Notes under the pieces: generated by a model
What the model was told of the DNA's origin: nothing
Database searches by the model: none
What the model saw: the letters and a program-made list of their open reading frames with translations, nothing else
Shown here: positions 47,681 through 60,500 of the stretch, in pieces
How positions within the stretch are numbered: position 1 is the first letter of the stretch
Layout: every line of letters starts with the position of its first letter
Made by a program: the position numbers and the translations under genes
From: Lichenostomus cassidix
Lineage: Eukaryota > Chordata > Aves > Passeriformes > Meliphagidae
Assembly (NCBI GenBank): GCA_008360975.2
Contig: CM039183.1
Span: forward strand, 43,453,850 to 43,517,849
Direction of reading: 5' to 3'
DNA length: 64,000 nucleotides

Positions 47681-50600
47681 TCATGGCACATAAGGTGCCA
47701 GCTCTGTCCCGTTCCTCTCACTGAACCGGGAGGTGCTAGCAGAGTGCTGTGCCCTCAGGTGTGGGCTGAGAGCTTGAACAAGTCCCGTGGCAGCGGGAAA
47801 GTATTCATACCCTGTGTGAGCATGGGATACAACATCCCAAGGATCCGTGTGTAGGGTGAGGAAGGGCGCTCTTGGCTCAGTCTGACTTGCTGAATGTTGA
47901 ATGCAAATTTGCTAGAAAGGCTTGTTTGCTATTTGGTTTTAGCCCAGGAGTTGCAAATGTATCTCAGGTCTTTCCAGATGTGCTTAAGTATGGATTCACT
48001 CATGATCAAAGGAAGCTCATCTTATAGGAATGCATCTCTGAGCTGTGAATTTGACATGTATCTCAGGAATTCTGTTCCTCTGCAGTTACATCACCTTGCA
48101 GTCCCAGACTAGATCCCCTGCTTCCAGCTGCAGTGGCTACCTTTCCCCACTCTGTTTTTATATCCTAGAAAGGCTAGGCTGGAGTCCCTCACCAACAAAG
48201 CTGTCTTCATCACTACTCCAAGGACAGCCCCACAGCTGACAAGTGTCTGCAGTGGCCACATTCAGAAACTGAGGGAACACCAAGCTGCTCAAGCCTGTCT
48301 GTGAGCCCACTTCTTAACAGAATCCTCGTCTTCCTCTGAGCTAGCCTGGATGTCAGCACCAACTAGCATAGATTTAGGACACTGGAGTTAAAAAGCTTCT
48401 TGAGACACTAACCTGAGAAGGTTTAAGCAAGATTCCAGACTTTTTGCTTCCACAGCTGAGTTCTCAGCTGCTTGAATGGACAAATAATCAGGGCTGAATC
48501 AGGTGATTTCAAACATGTAGGGCTTTGTTAGCTGGGAGCCAGAGGTTTCATATTGTCTGAGTATCAGAAACCAAAGGAAGAAAATTAATTAACTTGCTTT
48601 CCTGGATATGGCTGAAATCATCCTTTTTCAAGTGGACTTTTATTATTTACCGATCAAGATTCTTGTGAAGACATGTTCGGTGCCCGGAAATGTCATAGAT
48701 GGTACAAAATGCCCAGACACTGGGCCAAGTAACCTTTAGCACTGAAATCCACCTCCCTCTGTTATTAGTACACATCTAATCCACCTCTCTTTTCCAGTCA
48801 GCTCATACACAGCTGACTGATCTGTCTAAGGGAATCCCCGCTGAAGGGAAATGCCTAACTGCTTTAGTTCCCTTTTGATGGGTTTTTCCAGTGGGGGCTG
48901 GGGATGGGTGCAGAGAAGGTGGTAAACCCTAAACCAAAAAAAGCACAGAGTGCTAGCAAAGCAGAGGATATATTCTGCTTGAGCTAGCGAGGATTCATAG
49001 TGTATTTCTGGGTTATGGAGGCATCCAGGAAACTGAAAGCTGCAAAGAATGATTTAAACAGTAAAAAGCAACAAATAATTTTCAATTCTTTTTAGTCTTA
49101 GATCTGTTTGCTGAGTCTTGCTTTAAACCCCTAGGAACATGCAATGCAGACAAAAATTTCAGGGTGTCCAAGGCTTTCTTACCAGTCTGGAATCCAAACT
49201 GCAACTCCAAGCTTCAGACTGCTCCTATTGCATGTTGTGCAATGGAAAAGTCTGCAGGAGAGCCTGAAATCTACATTCAACCACCCTAATAGAGACAAAG
49301 TTCAAAAATTAAACAAAAGCACTTGTGTTCGGATGCTTCTGTTTCCAGACTTTGTCTCCTTCCAGCTTCTATTCACTGAGTAACGTATTTTGGAATATTT
49401 TCTTCTGGTCAAGTATGGGCTGCAATTACAAAACCACACTTTCCTTGCTTTAATGGTATTTGCATTATTCTGATTAGTTTGTGCGGTGAGCTCCTGCCCT
49501 CGATGCGTAGACACTATTTTATGTGAAGCCAACAGAAGCTTTGGCTGCCTTAAGGATTATGGGTTAAGGCCCTACATTTGTACTGTTTTACGACACTGTA
49601 TGACCTAAATGAGATTAGAATAATAAATCCTGATTTATTATGAGGGTTTTATTTAGACATGTTTTGAGTATGAGGTCTGTGTCAGGATTAATAGTGAAAT
49701 CTAACATGCCCAGGCACAGAGAAAGCCCGACAATGAAAGGACATTTTTTTCCCTTGAGAAAACCGGTTCCCAGCCCTCTGTTTGGCTTTTAACAGAATTG
49801 CTAAATGTTGAATGGCATAGAGACGCTGTATCCCAAAGATGGTGACGTATTCTGTGACTTGGAGATGAGCCCATTCCAAATGAAGGACAGAAGTATCCCA
49901 TCAGCAATATATTCCAAGGCTAAGTACTTATGCTCTGCAATGCAGTAGCATTCAAAAAGCTTCAAACAAGGTTCTCAGAATCCCAAGAAGAAATTACAGG
50001 CTCAGGATTTATTGGCTAATTCATCTGTCATGTTGAGCAGGCACAGGTTTAGGTGCCTGCCCTGCAGTTAAATCAGATTGTTGAATCTGTTTAAAGGGAA
50101 TGTTCATTTTTTCCAGCATCCTGGCCACCACGTCTCATCAGACATCTTGTCATGTAATGCACAAAATTGCATTGGCCTGAATATTCGAGGCAGAAGACGT
50201 GTGCTTGCACCATGTAGTTAAATTTCTCTATTCTAATAGTCACATTGCAAAAAGCTTCAGAGGAATTTGTCTTTTCAAAACATTCTTTAAATTGAAATGA
50301 GCAGAGTGCAAGGAATTTAGCTCATAATTTTGTGGGACACAAAATGAAAAAGGACAAGGTGTAAGTGTTGTGACAAATTTGGGTGAATGAAATAATCATT
50401 AATTCCACAGTATCTCTACGCTTTGCCTAATTCAGAGTATTAGGCAAACCAGATACTCTCCACCAGTTACTTGACACATCTTGTTCAACAGCAGATTTCT
50501 GTCCCACTTGTTTTTTTGAGTAGAAATAGGAAGAATTATTTGCTTCAAAATGTTGTTGTTTTGTAATCATAGGCCTCGTGGGGTGCAGAGAAAAAGAAAA

Positions 50601-53600
50601 CGTTGAACCAGAATACCAGTTTATTTTTCTTTGGTTTGGCAAGAGGCCTGTCTATCTGACAACCTCGCCTGGTATGTCTCAGCTGGGGTGGAACTGGATG
50701 GAATGGCCTCAAAATTTTGAAGATAACTTTAGGGAAAAGCAACTTCTGAAGAAGGACAGACTTTAGGGTCCAGCTATGATACTTTATTTAGTACTTCAGG
50801 TTTAAACCATGAGAGTCTGGTAGTTATAAGAAACACAATTCAAGTAATTGTGAAGCCTCAGAAGAATTACAAACCTGTCCATGTAACTGAGGAAAGACTT
50901 TCTGGACTACCATAATATAAAATCAAATATGAAGACAGTTCAGTATCTAAAAAATCTTACTTTATTTTCTTACCTTCCTGAAAGTATATTTTTCTGAAAA
51001 ACCCTTTCTAAAAGACTTTCTGAGCTACACACCAGTGAGAGTCCTTAGTTGCAGAGCTAACAATCTTTCCACCAAATTCATTAACTTTAACTGACATCAA
51101 AGATGAGAACTGGGACCTCTTTGCATAGCAGCAGGGGCAGCAGTTCAGCTTGGAGGATCCAGACACTTTATGTTATCTACTTTTGTTCATTTCATGTTAA
51201 ATAGCAGTGGGACAGCCTAGATAAGCAACTTTTTGAACACGGGATGTTCACTCAAGTTTGTTTCTTTGAACAATGACGCTTAGAAAGAAAACCATAATGC
51301 AAACAGATGCCAACATCCCTAGACAGCAGCAGGAGCATGATGAAGACCAAGCAGTGGCTGAATTTCCTGAGTACTGGAGAGCTGCACAGGAAATTTGGTC
51401 TGTTAAGAAGTTTCTTGTAATGCAGTGCAGAGTTTCACAACCAACGTTTGCTCACCTATGTCAAGGACACGTCTGGGGCACCCTCTGTGTGACCACTGTT
51501 TTTGCTGTCCCTTGGCAACAGCTGACCAAGGCAGCAGCAGTTTACAACACATGTCCACAAAGCATGAGTTAACAATCACATTCACAAGGGCGCTAAACCA
51601 GCCGTTTGTTGAGTGGAAGTGGATTCCTGCTCCTCTGTACATTTTATAGAGTACTTCAGAGCATGTGGCAGTGTTAAAATCCTGGTGTTTCTTGCTGAAG
51701 GAATGCAGTGGAAGCCTTTATCCGAAGTAGCAGGTTAAAGTCTTTTATAGCACAAGCTGTGAAAAGTTGTTATAGGTCACTGGTAAAAAGCAACAGAGTG
51801 CTTACGGCCACCATGGGTTAATGTTAGCCACAAGCATAATCAGAAAGTTTGTGCTGAGAGCAGAGAGGTGGTGTGTAACCCACTGAATTTATTCTTGCTG
51901 TACTTTGGCCTCTAGTGTATGTGTGCACTGGGTTGTGGAGACTGAGGGATATACAAGGCTGCTCTATTAGTGGGACTGAGGAAAGCTAGGAAGATGTTTT
52001 CCTTGTCTTCTAGAAGGAATTATGTAACAATACTGGGGAGATGTTTTCCAGATCTGGGAGATGGAGCCTTCTGGAGTATGTATTGAAATGTAATTTATTG
52101 TATCCTATTTGTTATATGTACTTTCTAAACTCCTGTTCAGGCCCTTTGCCTTTCCCATCTTTACCTAATGAACATTACAGCCTGAGTACAGACAGCTTCT
52201 CTAACAAACTTGCTTCAGCAATTGCTCAGTTTTCCATGTCCTTCCATGGTATCAAGTAAATTTCTTTTTTTGTTTGTTTGTTTGTTTTTGTTCCAGGAAA
52301 TATGCAGGATCTAGAAGCACATGTTAATCTAAAACTAAGTCCAAGTTTATTTATGCTGAAGCCATAAAATTCTTTTTCTGCAAGCTATAGCATACCTCTG
52401 TACACGTACATGATTTTTAGTGCATAGACATTTCTTACCCTCTCTCGTCATTCCCATACTTACTCTGTGTTCTGTATATTTCTATATGTGGTCAAATCAG
52501 CAGTCACCCAGTGCTGTGTATCACCCTGTTTCTGTAAGCTGTTTATCTGGGATTTCCAAGGCTGACTGCTCCTGATAAGAGTCTTAAAATCATATCTAGA
52601 CACCTCAATCAGTGACCTGATTTAAAGAAGCACTGAGAATCCACAAATCCCTCTGTGGTCAGTGGGACCTGAGTTTACTTAGCACCTTGAAAATCAAAAT
52701 GCTTAAGTTTCAGTACCCAACCCTGGAATTTGGAACATAGCTTTAAGGGTTCAGTGTGTGTAGTTTTCGGGCAGAATGGGGTTCACTTAGAGATCTTTTC
52801 AAATAGATATCCAAATTTCTATATGTTGTATTTCTATTAATAAGCACAATTATAGTAATTGTGTTTTCCAACAAAATAGTAGTTTTGAACTCCTCTTAGT
52901 GCAAGGCATTAGTAATGGAAATCATTATTTTAGTTGATGGTGTCAGTTTCTGCATACCATGTACACTGTATTAGCTCTTTACATGGACTCTTCCACTTCA
53001 GGAATCTTTTCTCACTGCTCACCAGACATGTGGGGTCCTCCCTGGGGATTGTTCTGGGTAATAAGTGCTTCTTGTGATCAACTTACTATAAATGATAGAG
53101 AAAAACATGACAGTGTTCCAGCCATAACCAAGGTATATTTTAAAAGCCTTGTTGTTTTATGGTACATGATGACCTAGAGACGTACGAAACGTATGTCTAA
53201 ACCACCAGGTTTCAGTTCTCACTTCTCACCCCTGTGAGTAAAACCCATCAGCCTGTCATAGCACTTATTAATTTATAGATTTTGTCCCAAGGGCACATCT
53301 GCACACTTGTGAGAAGGTGTGTCTGGTCAGCTGTTTCCACACTGATGGCACACATAACAACGAAGAAGAAAAGAACCTGTAGCTGCATGTATCCCTTGGT
53401 GAATTTAGATATTTAGGAGCTTTATTTGTTCCTGTATATGCTAGGTTTGGAAGTCCTGATGTGCCTTTTCTCCTATTCTAATGAAGTATCTTATAAGAAA
53501 AAGAAAAAACTGAATGCATTAGATTTGCTGAGCAATTATGTATTTCTTTATAAACACAAAGCCAAACTGAGCTTTTACAGCAATGCAAAGCCAAGCTGAG

Positions 53601-54064
53601 CTGGTACAGCTTACTACAGCAGTTTGAATTTCATGGGTACTTGAAGGTGCTTAAAATGATTTCTAACAAAATGCAGCTAAATGAAATACTTGTAAAACAG
53701 GAAACAAGACCCCAAAAAAATCCGACAAAGATATTATGTGGCTGCCATTAGGAAAATGTCAGGTACTTGCTTCTTGTAGAAAATAGAACACAACTCGTTT
53801 AAAATCCAGATAATTTTCCTTTGGAAAAAAATTAGCAGTAAGCCATTCAGGGGCTGCTGGATTTCTTTGTTTCTTAAGGATGGCAAAGATTTGTGCAGAG
53901 ACATCAGCAAAGAGCAGCTTTCTGAGCTGTTCCCTGCCAATTGCTGACAAAGGCAGTCCTAATGAATCATTCTGAATTGTGATCATGTGCTACCAGCCCA
54001 CAGTGAGCTGCCAAAGAGGAAGTGCAGCTTGTTTTCTTTCATTTTCTTGATTCCTATGCTGTAG
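47681..54064. other. Region between the CpG island and GPR137B coding exon
   Basis: 6.4 kb with no coding gene recognised; probably the 5'-UTR intron of GPR137B. It contains a TTTG-rich tract at about 52270-52290 and an imperfect 25-bp direct repeat at 53557-53610. Confidence 0.6.
53557..53610. repeat. Imperfect direct repeat, 25-bp unit twice
   Basis: CAAAGCCAAACTGAGCTTTT plus TACAGC-like end at 53557-53581 recurs at 53586-53610 with three differences and four bases between copies. Confidence 0.75.
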
Positions 54065-54139
54065 GAAGATGAAAGGAGAAGGAGGAGGAGGCAACAGCGG
54101 CAGCCAAACTTAAATAATTCAGACGATTCCCGATATCAA
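54065..54139 (+). other. GPR137B: GPR137B 5' UTR part of coding exon 1, preceded by splice acceptor
   Basis: The sequence TTCATTTTCTTGATTCC then TATGCTGTAG at 54064 is a good acceptor. The following 75 bases are purine-rich and open in the GPR137B frame up to the ATG. The in-frame TAG is the acceptor itself, so an upstream exon could in principle extend the N-terminus, as in human where about 15 further residues exist. Confidence 0.6.
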
Positions 54140-54508
54140 ATGGAGGCCGCTGAGTGGGACCCACTGAAAAATGACACCCTTCCGCCGACCCTGACGCCAG
54201 CTGTCCCTCCGTATGTGAAGCTGGGCCTGACCATTGTATATACTGTTTTTTATTCACTGCTTTTTGTGTTCATCTACGTCCAGCTCTGGCTGGTCCTTCA
54301 CTACAGGCACAAGAGGTTCAGTTACCAAACTGTCTTTCTGTTTCTGTGCTTGTTTTGGGCCTCTCTCAGGACAGTGCTCTTTTCATTTTACTTCAAAGAC
54401 TTTGTCACAGCAAATTCTCTCAGCCCCTTCATCTTCTGGCTTCTCTATTGCTTCCCAGTCTGCCTCCAGTTTTTCACCCTGACCCTGATGAATCTTTACT
54501 TCACACAG
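54140..54508 (+). CDS. GPR137B: GPR137B coding exon 1: N-terminus and TM1-TM3
   Basis: 123 codons. The start [20 protein letters not shown] corresponds to human residue Met16 onward. Asn11 in NDT is a possible N-glycosylation site. TM1 spans about residues 27-53, TM2 62-84 and TM3 95-121, with the basic loop [10 protein letters not shown] and the conserved [10 protein letters not shown] and FYFKDF. The exon has 75 bases of 5' UTR after the acceptor tatgctgtag|GAAGAT. No other in-frame ATG exists between that acceptor and 54140, so this is the first start in the exon. The donor is ACACAG|GTAAGC (phase 0). Confidence 0.95.
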
Positions 54509-57500
54509 GTAAGCAACAGATATTTGGTTGATTAAATCTAACAGAATGGTAAATCCTTAGTATGTAAGCATCATGAGAAAAATGTAATTTATAAATGTAC
54601 CTTTGCAATGCAAAAAGCAAATTCCAGTTGTTTAGTTGGGTAGTTTAACTTTTGGTCTATATGCAAGTGATCAGTGTTACAATGAAAACAGAGCCTGAAG
54701 TGATTACTGTGAGAATATCACTTGTCTACTGTCTATAAAATGGGTGTCACCTAATTTAAAGGTTGGAGAAAAAATGTACAGAAGAGCTTGGAATTTGGAT
54801 ACCCAAAATGTCATTTTATTATTATGCTTTATTATTGTTATTAGACTTTATGACCCTTTTGGCTTACCAGGCTTTGTCTCTGTGTGCAGTCAGAATTGTA
54901 ATTTCTGATTTTGCCAGCAACAGCCCCCTGCTCCCAGCTTTTCATAAGTTAGCTAACATGTTTCTGGGTGAGATTTCTATTACGTGTGTAACAATTATAA
55001 CTGTTGATCGAGTCCTGCTGTGGGCCCAAATTCCTATAGCGATCTGTATTACAAACAGCTTTGGCTCTGGACCATGTTAAGTGCTGTAGAGAGATACACC
55101 CTCTACTTCCAGGACTCTCTGATGTAAAAGTAAATTAGCTGTATGGTGGAGTAAAGGAAACAGTATCTCCATTTCAGGAGGAGGTCTTGAGAGTGTATCT
55201 GCGCCACGGACAGCGAGGAAGCCAAACGAGTTAGGCTGCACAGTGCTCCAGGTTTTTGCAGCTAGAATTGCTTGGAAATATTTATGGTGAGCTTGGGTAT
55301 CTTGCACTTGGCTGAAGGATAGGATATTGGCATGCTGAGGCAAAGAAAGGTTGCTGGGCTTGCCTAAGATCTCACAGGAAGCTTGTAGGAGGGCAGAGAC
55401 TGGATTCTTTATCTGCTCAATCCCACTGTAGTGCTGGATGCCAAGCCTGCACTCATGCGGCCCTGATCAAAGTCCACTTTCCCAGTGCAGGAGCTGTTGG
55501 TCAGGAGAGCATCAACAGCCCTGGAAAACACCAGACAGTGCTCAGGATGCTTTGGGTATTGCTGTGTGCCCCATTTGGAACCAGCTCGGTGGCAGGGGCT
55601 GGTGCTTCTGTAGTCCCCATGGTGTTTAACAGTGCCCTGTAGTGATGAGAGACCTTATCAATTCTGAAGAGCCCGACTGGAGACATAAGGCTCCTGGTAA
55701 GGGCTGCTATCCCATAGCTAAAAAAGCAGAAATGGTAAACATGACAGCTGTAAGAGGACCACTTGAGTTGCAGAGGATATTATATACTTAGAACCACATA
55801 CCCAGTTTTGTGCCTAGGTTTGCTTTTATGGATTCAGTGTCTGAAACACCTGTTAACTCATCCCACTCCACTCCCCAGTACTTGAGATATATTAAGGGAC
55901 TACAGGAACCTTTCATCTGCATCCGACTCAAATCCAGCTCAGGCATGTGGTGACCTATGCTTTATCCCGTAGCTATTGTGAAAGTCATTTGATAACTGTG
56001 CAGTTTCCCAGGGCCAAATGTCCGTCACCACACCGTCCATCCCTTCACAGTGCTGGGACTAAGTCATAGCCTTAGGTCAGACTCTTCCCTCAGACACACA
56101 TGTAGGGCTACTGTGGAAGTCTGGAGGCAGAATGCAGCATCCTGGCTCTTGGCCAGGCAAAGCCTGGACTGGTGCAAGCACAGAGGGGGCACAGCAGTCT
56201 GTGCAGTAGAGTGTCAGCACTCAGGAGGCTTAGTAATGTTCCTTTTTTCTAAGGAAGACCTAAAAAGAGAGCACACAGAGTGCACACATATGTCCTTTTA
56301 ACTTTTTTTTTAGCATTGTTGTCTGATAGCGTTCAGGAAGTACAAGTCAGTGTCTGGAAACAGAAAAAATGCTAAGGCTGTTGGTTCTGCCTTTGAGACA
56401 GAATTCCTGCTTTGTCATCCTGAGTCCTCATGATCTTCCTCTGAGCCCATCCGAAAAAGAGTGGAAGAGTTACCTGTCTTGAAGAGCTGTTGTGAGGCTT
56501 TTGAAACAGTATTTGCAAGGGACTTTCAGGGTTTGTGATGTGCGTCAGTGTCTTTAAATATCTTGGGCCACTGTAGACAGACATAAGATTAGTATTGTTG
56601 TTTGCTCTGGAGCTAGCTGCTGTCAGTGAAATTTCATCTCAAATACATCCCCAGCTGAAACAAAGGTTTAAGAAATACAGACGCAGCCATTGTATGAATA
56701 TGTGACACAGAATAAGTGCATATAATTTTAATTCACTGTTATTAATTCTTTACTTCTAACCATTAAAAGGTGGTTTGGCTTGAAATTCAGCATCTTGTAT
56801 TTAATGTGCATCTAGCTTTCCACAGCAGGCAAGCAAGAACTAGTGTGAAAGGGGTGGAGAGAGAAAATTTTGGTTTTAGTAATGGCTTATAACTTCACAG
56901 ACCTGTTTAGAAACAACTTTCATCCTTTTATTCTTTAGAAGGCAGGCAAGGAGGGTCTGCAGCTGCTTCTCAGTGCATGAAACCCTACTATTTCACTGGT
57001 GCTTAGCTAGAGAGAAAGAAGTGATCTGTATCTAGTATAGGGACAGAGCATTGGAAGAGACCCTATGAGTCTCTGGAATTCATAGCACATGGAATTCATA
57101 GCACATGAATGGTGGGTACAGCACCCACCATTTCTAACTGTGGCACTGCTAGGGAAACTTTCAAACGTAGATGTGAGAAGAAAAAAAGTGATTCAAAAAT
57201 ATTACAAATCCTCCTGGCCAAACAAAAATAACTCATTTGGCAAGTGCCTGAGGGCATTTTTTGGAGTAATAAGCACCTTTGAACTTGACAGAAAGTTAGC
57301 CACAACTATTGTCTTTTTTAATAGGTATCCCAAAGGAATAGGGAATTTCAACTGTGTTTTTTATGTGTAGCAAGATAAATAAGCCCTGATGACATCAGCA
57401 CAGCAGAGTTTTGTTCCCAGACTTGAGCATCAGCAGCTGCAGCAGCAGAAGCTCTAGTGTGTTGGGGTGGGTTGCTAAAACAGGGGACCTGTGAACAAAA

Positions 57501-60500
57501 GGGAAGTTAGAATCAAAATAGTTTGACTCAAAACAAGGGACCTTTGCATTAAGAGCCAAGTTCAGGGCCCTCTGTCTAAGTTTTAATGCCCTATTTAGGG
57601 CAGAATAGAAAGGGTGCTGCAGATAAGGCTTATATAATATTAGTTCCTTTTAAAGATCCCACACTGGAGAAAATTAATGTAATTTCTAATGGAATAACTA
57701 AATCTATTAGAATTTATTAATCCTGTGTCTGTATTCATTCTCTTCTAAAGAAAAATAATAGTGTGATCTAGCCTCTCAGGAGGGTAGACCCTCTGCCTAC
57801 TTGGAAATCCTTAAAATAAGTCTCAAATGAAGATGAGATCCAGTGGCACTTTTGTAAAGCTGTAGCACAACACCAGCAAGTAACTGCACTTTACCAAGCC
57901 AGAGCAGCTCCCTGATCCTGATCCATCAGATAGGGAGCCAAAGTCCCTTTCCACCTACAGAGACCAAAAATCCCATAGATATGCTTGCCTCACGTGTGCA
58001 GCTTCCAAGGGTTTATTTTGCTGCTTAATATTATATTTTCCATTTTAAAGTGGAAAAGACTGTGAGGATCCCAGGATTTGGGTACTCTTTTATTTATGTC
58101 CTGCTTACCTAAATCTTCCCTGCTCCTGACAAGGGGACGCTGAGGTGAGTCCTCAGGCTTTACAGCTGCTGCTGTGGGCAAAGGAATAAAGAGGCTCTGG
58201 GAAATAAAGCAAGTTGCCCTTTTTGGTGCATGTGAGGGGTGGGCAGAGAAGGACTTGTTTCACTTTGTCCTGTTTGCTCAGATTTTGCGTTTCCCTGGGG
58301 AATAGAATACAATTGAAGCAGGAGGGAGGCTAGGATGAAGGGTTACAGACCCAAAGAGCAAGGTCAGGGCCAAAGACCATGAACTATAAATTTCACTGAA
58401 AATCCCAGGCCTCCCCTGTGGCCAGGGCAGAAAACAGTTTGGTGGGCTCTAGATTTTGTCATCAGGTTGGGAACTTCTCCAGGACCCAGGGAAAGTAGTG
58501 CTGAGCTAAAGAGCTGTGAGACAGTATGGGTGGAGAAGGCTGGTGGGCAGATTTTACCTCTCCTTCCTCTTCCCTAACCATCTTCCCTTTTCTTTGGCAT
58601 CCAGACTGAGAAGCTTACCCTGCCTCCCAGGCAGTGCTGATAAAATCAGGGACTTTCAAATGAAGAGAAGTTGGGTAGAGTAAGACAGTTCAGAGGCGAG
58701 CTGGCCATGCCAGAAGTGCATGGCAGGGTGGCGTGAAAACAGCACAAGGCTTTCAGAAAGTTTACATGTGGAACCAGGGTACATGTTAGCTCTGGGAGGA
58801 AAGCTAAGAAAATTTCTCATTTTCTAATTACTGAGGATAGTGTTTCAGAAGTTCTCACCACAAAGAGAACAGAGAGGGCTTTTCATTTACGAGAACTTTC
58901 ATTTTATTTTAGCAAAAGTGAATAAATCATACATTATAAAGGTTATTATAAATTTAAAACATGCTTCAGATGTACATAGAACTACATAGGGGTCTAACTA
59001 CATCTGGTAAAGCATCAGCAAATGTTTGCTGTAAAACGTTGCCCTTAGTATTGTACCTACAGAAGACAAATTGCAATTGCATATTGGCTGGCTGTCAACA
59101 TCTGACATGAAGAACGAGGTCATTTGACTTAGAAAATAATTTGATAGGAAAGCTATACTCAAAAGTTTACTGTGGCTGTCAGTCCCGCAATCATCCCTGT
59201 CCTTCTAGGACTATTTTTACTAATTTATGGAAGACTGAGTACAGTAGTGGGTCATCTTGCCCATTTCTGTAGGCCTTACAAACTGTGTAGATTTTAGAGA
59301 GTAGAGGGAAAAGTTGCCTATTTTGGAAAATCTGATCAAATGAAAGAATGAACACGGAAGAAAGAGAGAAAGGGGAAGGAGGGCCTGGAACTGGAAGATA
59401 CACAGCAGAAGAAAGGTATCTGTGCTGCTGATGAGGGGCTCCTGGTCTGCATGAGGCTCTGGTATATTTTCAGGTTTCAAGGGGAAGTTTGCATGAAGTA
59501 TGACAGAGGAAGAGAGGGACTGTGGTGAAAGGAACTGGGAAGGTAAAGTGCATGCTATGTTTCTTACGGTGTTTTTGAAATGAGAAGTGGTAAATAAAGG
59601 TGAACTTAATTCCTATGCAGAGGGCCAGCTTGAGACATATGCAGGCATTTGCCACATACCTGAGGCTTTTTGGTAAGCTGAGCTGTAACTCCTGTGAATG
59701 TGAATTGATCAGCTAGCACAGGAGGTACAGTAGAGGCTTGTGCCAGCCATGACATCAGGTCAGCTAAATCAGAGCATGGACATGAAAATTGCTCCAGGGA
59801 GATTTTTTTTTTTTTTGCTTCAGGATTATTTGACTTCTCTTTGACAGCTGTTTCACTGATGCTTATAGAGCCAAAGTGGCTCCTGATGAACTTTGATAAC
59901 CGTAGCTGGAACCCCCACCAGCTAAAACAGCCTGGCCCTGTCTGCCTGCTCTGCTGCCCAGCAGCTCTGTAGAGCTCTCTGCAGCCAAGCTGCTGATGGG
60001 TCCCATGCCATCCTCACTCCTGGGGCCTGGTAAAATGTCTCTAAGGTCAGCTGTTTACATCAGTTCCTGCAATGGGAATTTTCCCTGGCTGTATGAAGAG
60101 ATTTTTAGAGTCCTTTTGAACTGCTGCAGTTTCATATGCCAGACATATACCTCAGGGGAGTGGAGGAGGGGGTGTGAGAATCTCGTTTGAGGTTTCCAAC
60201 CCTTTGGCAGAAACAGAGAGTAAAAACAGGATATTTCTCCTTCAAAGAACAAGCAGAAGGGGAAATAGTTTTAAGACAAAAAGCTAACCCTTTAGACGTA
60301 AGAAAATTAGCAAGGATTTTCACTGTGTTTTCATGGTTACTGTTCATCTCGGGGCTCTCTGAAAGATCTTTTTAAAAGAGCCTGCTCCCTGTTTGCTGTT
60401 TAGTCTATTCTTAGGAATAGTCTGGTTTGCTCTGGTTTGCTGGAAGACTTGCTTAGATGACTCAGATATTGACTGGAAGCTTTCTCAACACTGCTGCGAG

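Noticed and set aside
47278..47721. 147-codon minus-strand open frame over the 47.3-47.7 kb island
   Set aside because: Pro/Ala/Gly/Arg-rich with no domain; explained by GC content and the rarity of stop codons in such DNA.
51273..51572. 99-codon plus-strand open frame in the intergenic region
   Set aside because: No recognisable domain, no splice context, and length is within chance for this much sequence.
54763..55080. 105-codon open frame with hydrophobic runs inside the GPR137B intron
   Set aside because: Hydrophobicity comes from T-rich codons; there is no relation to the next GPR137B exon and no splice sites that would use it.
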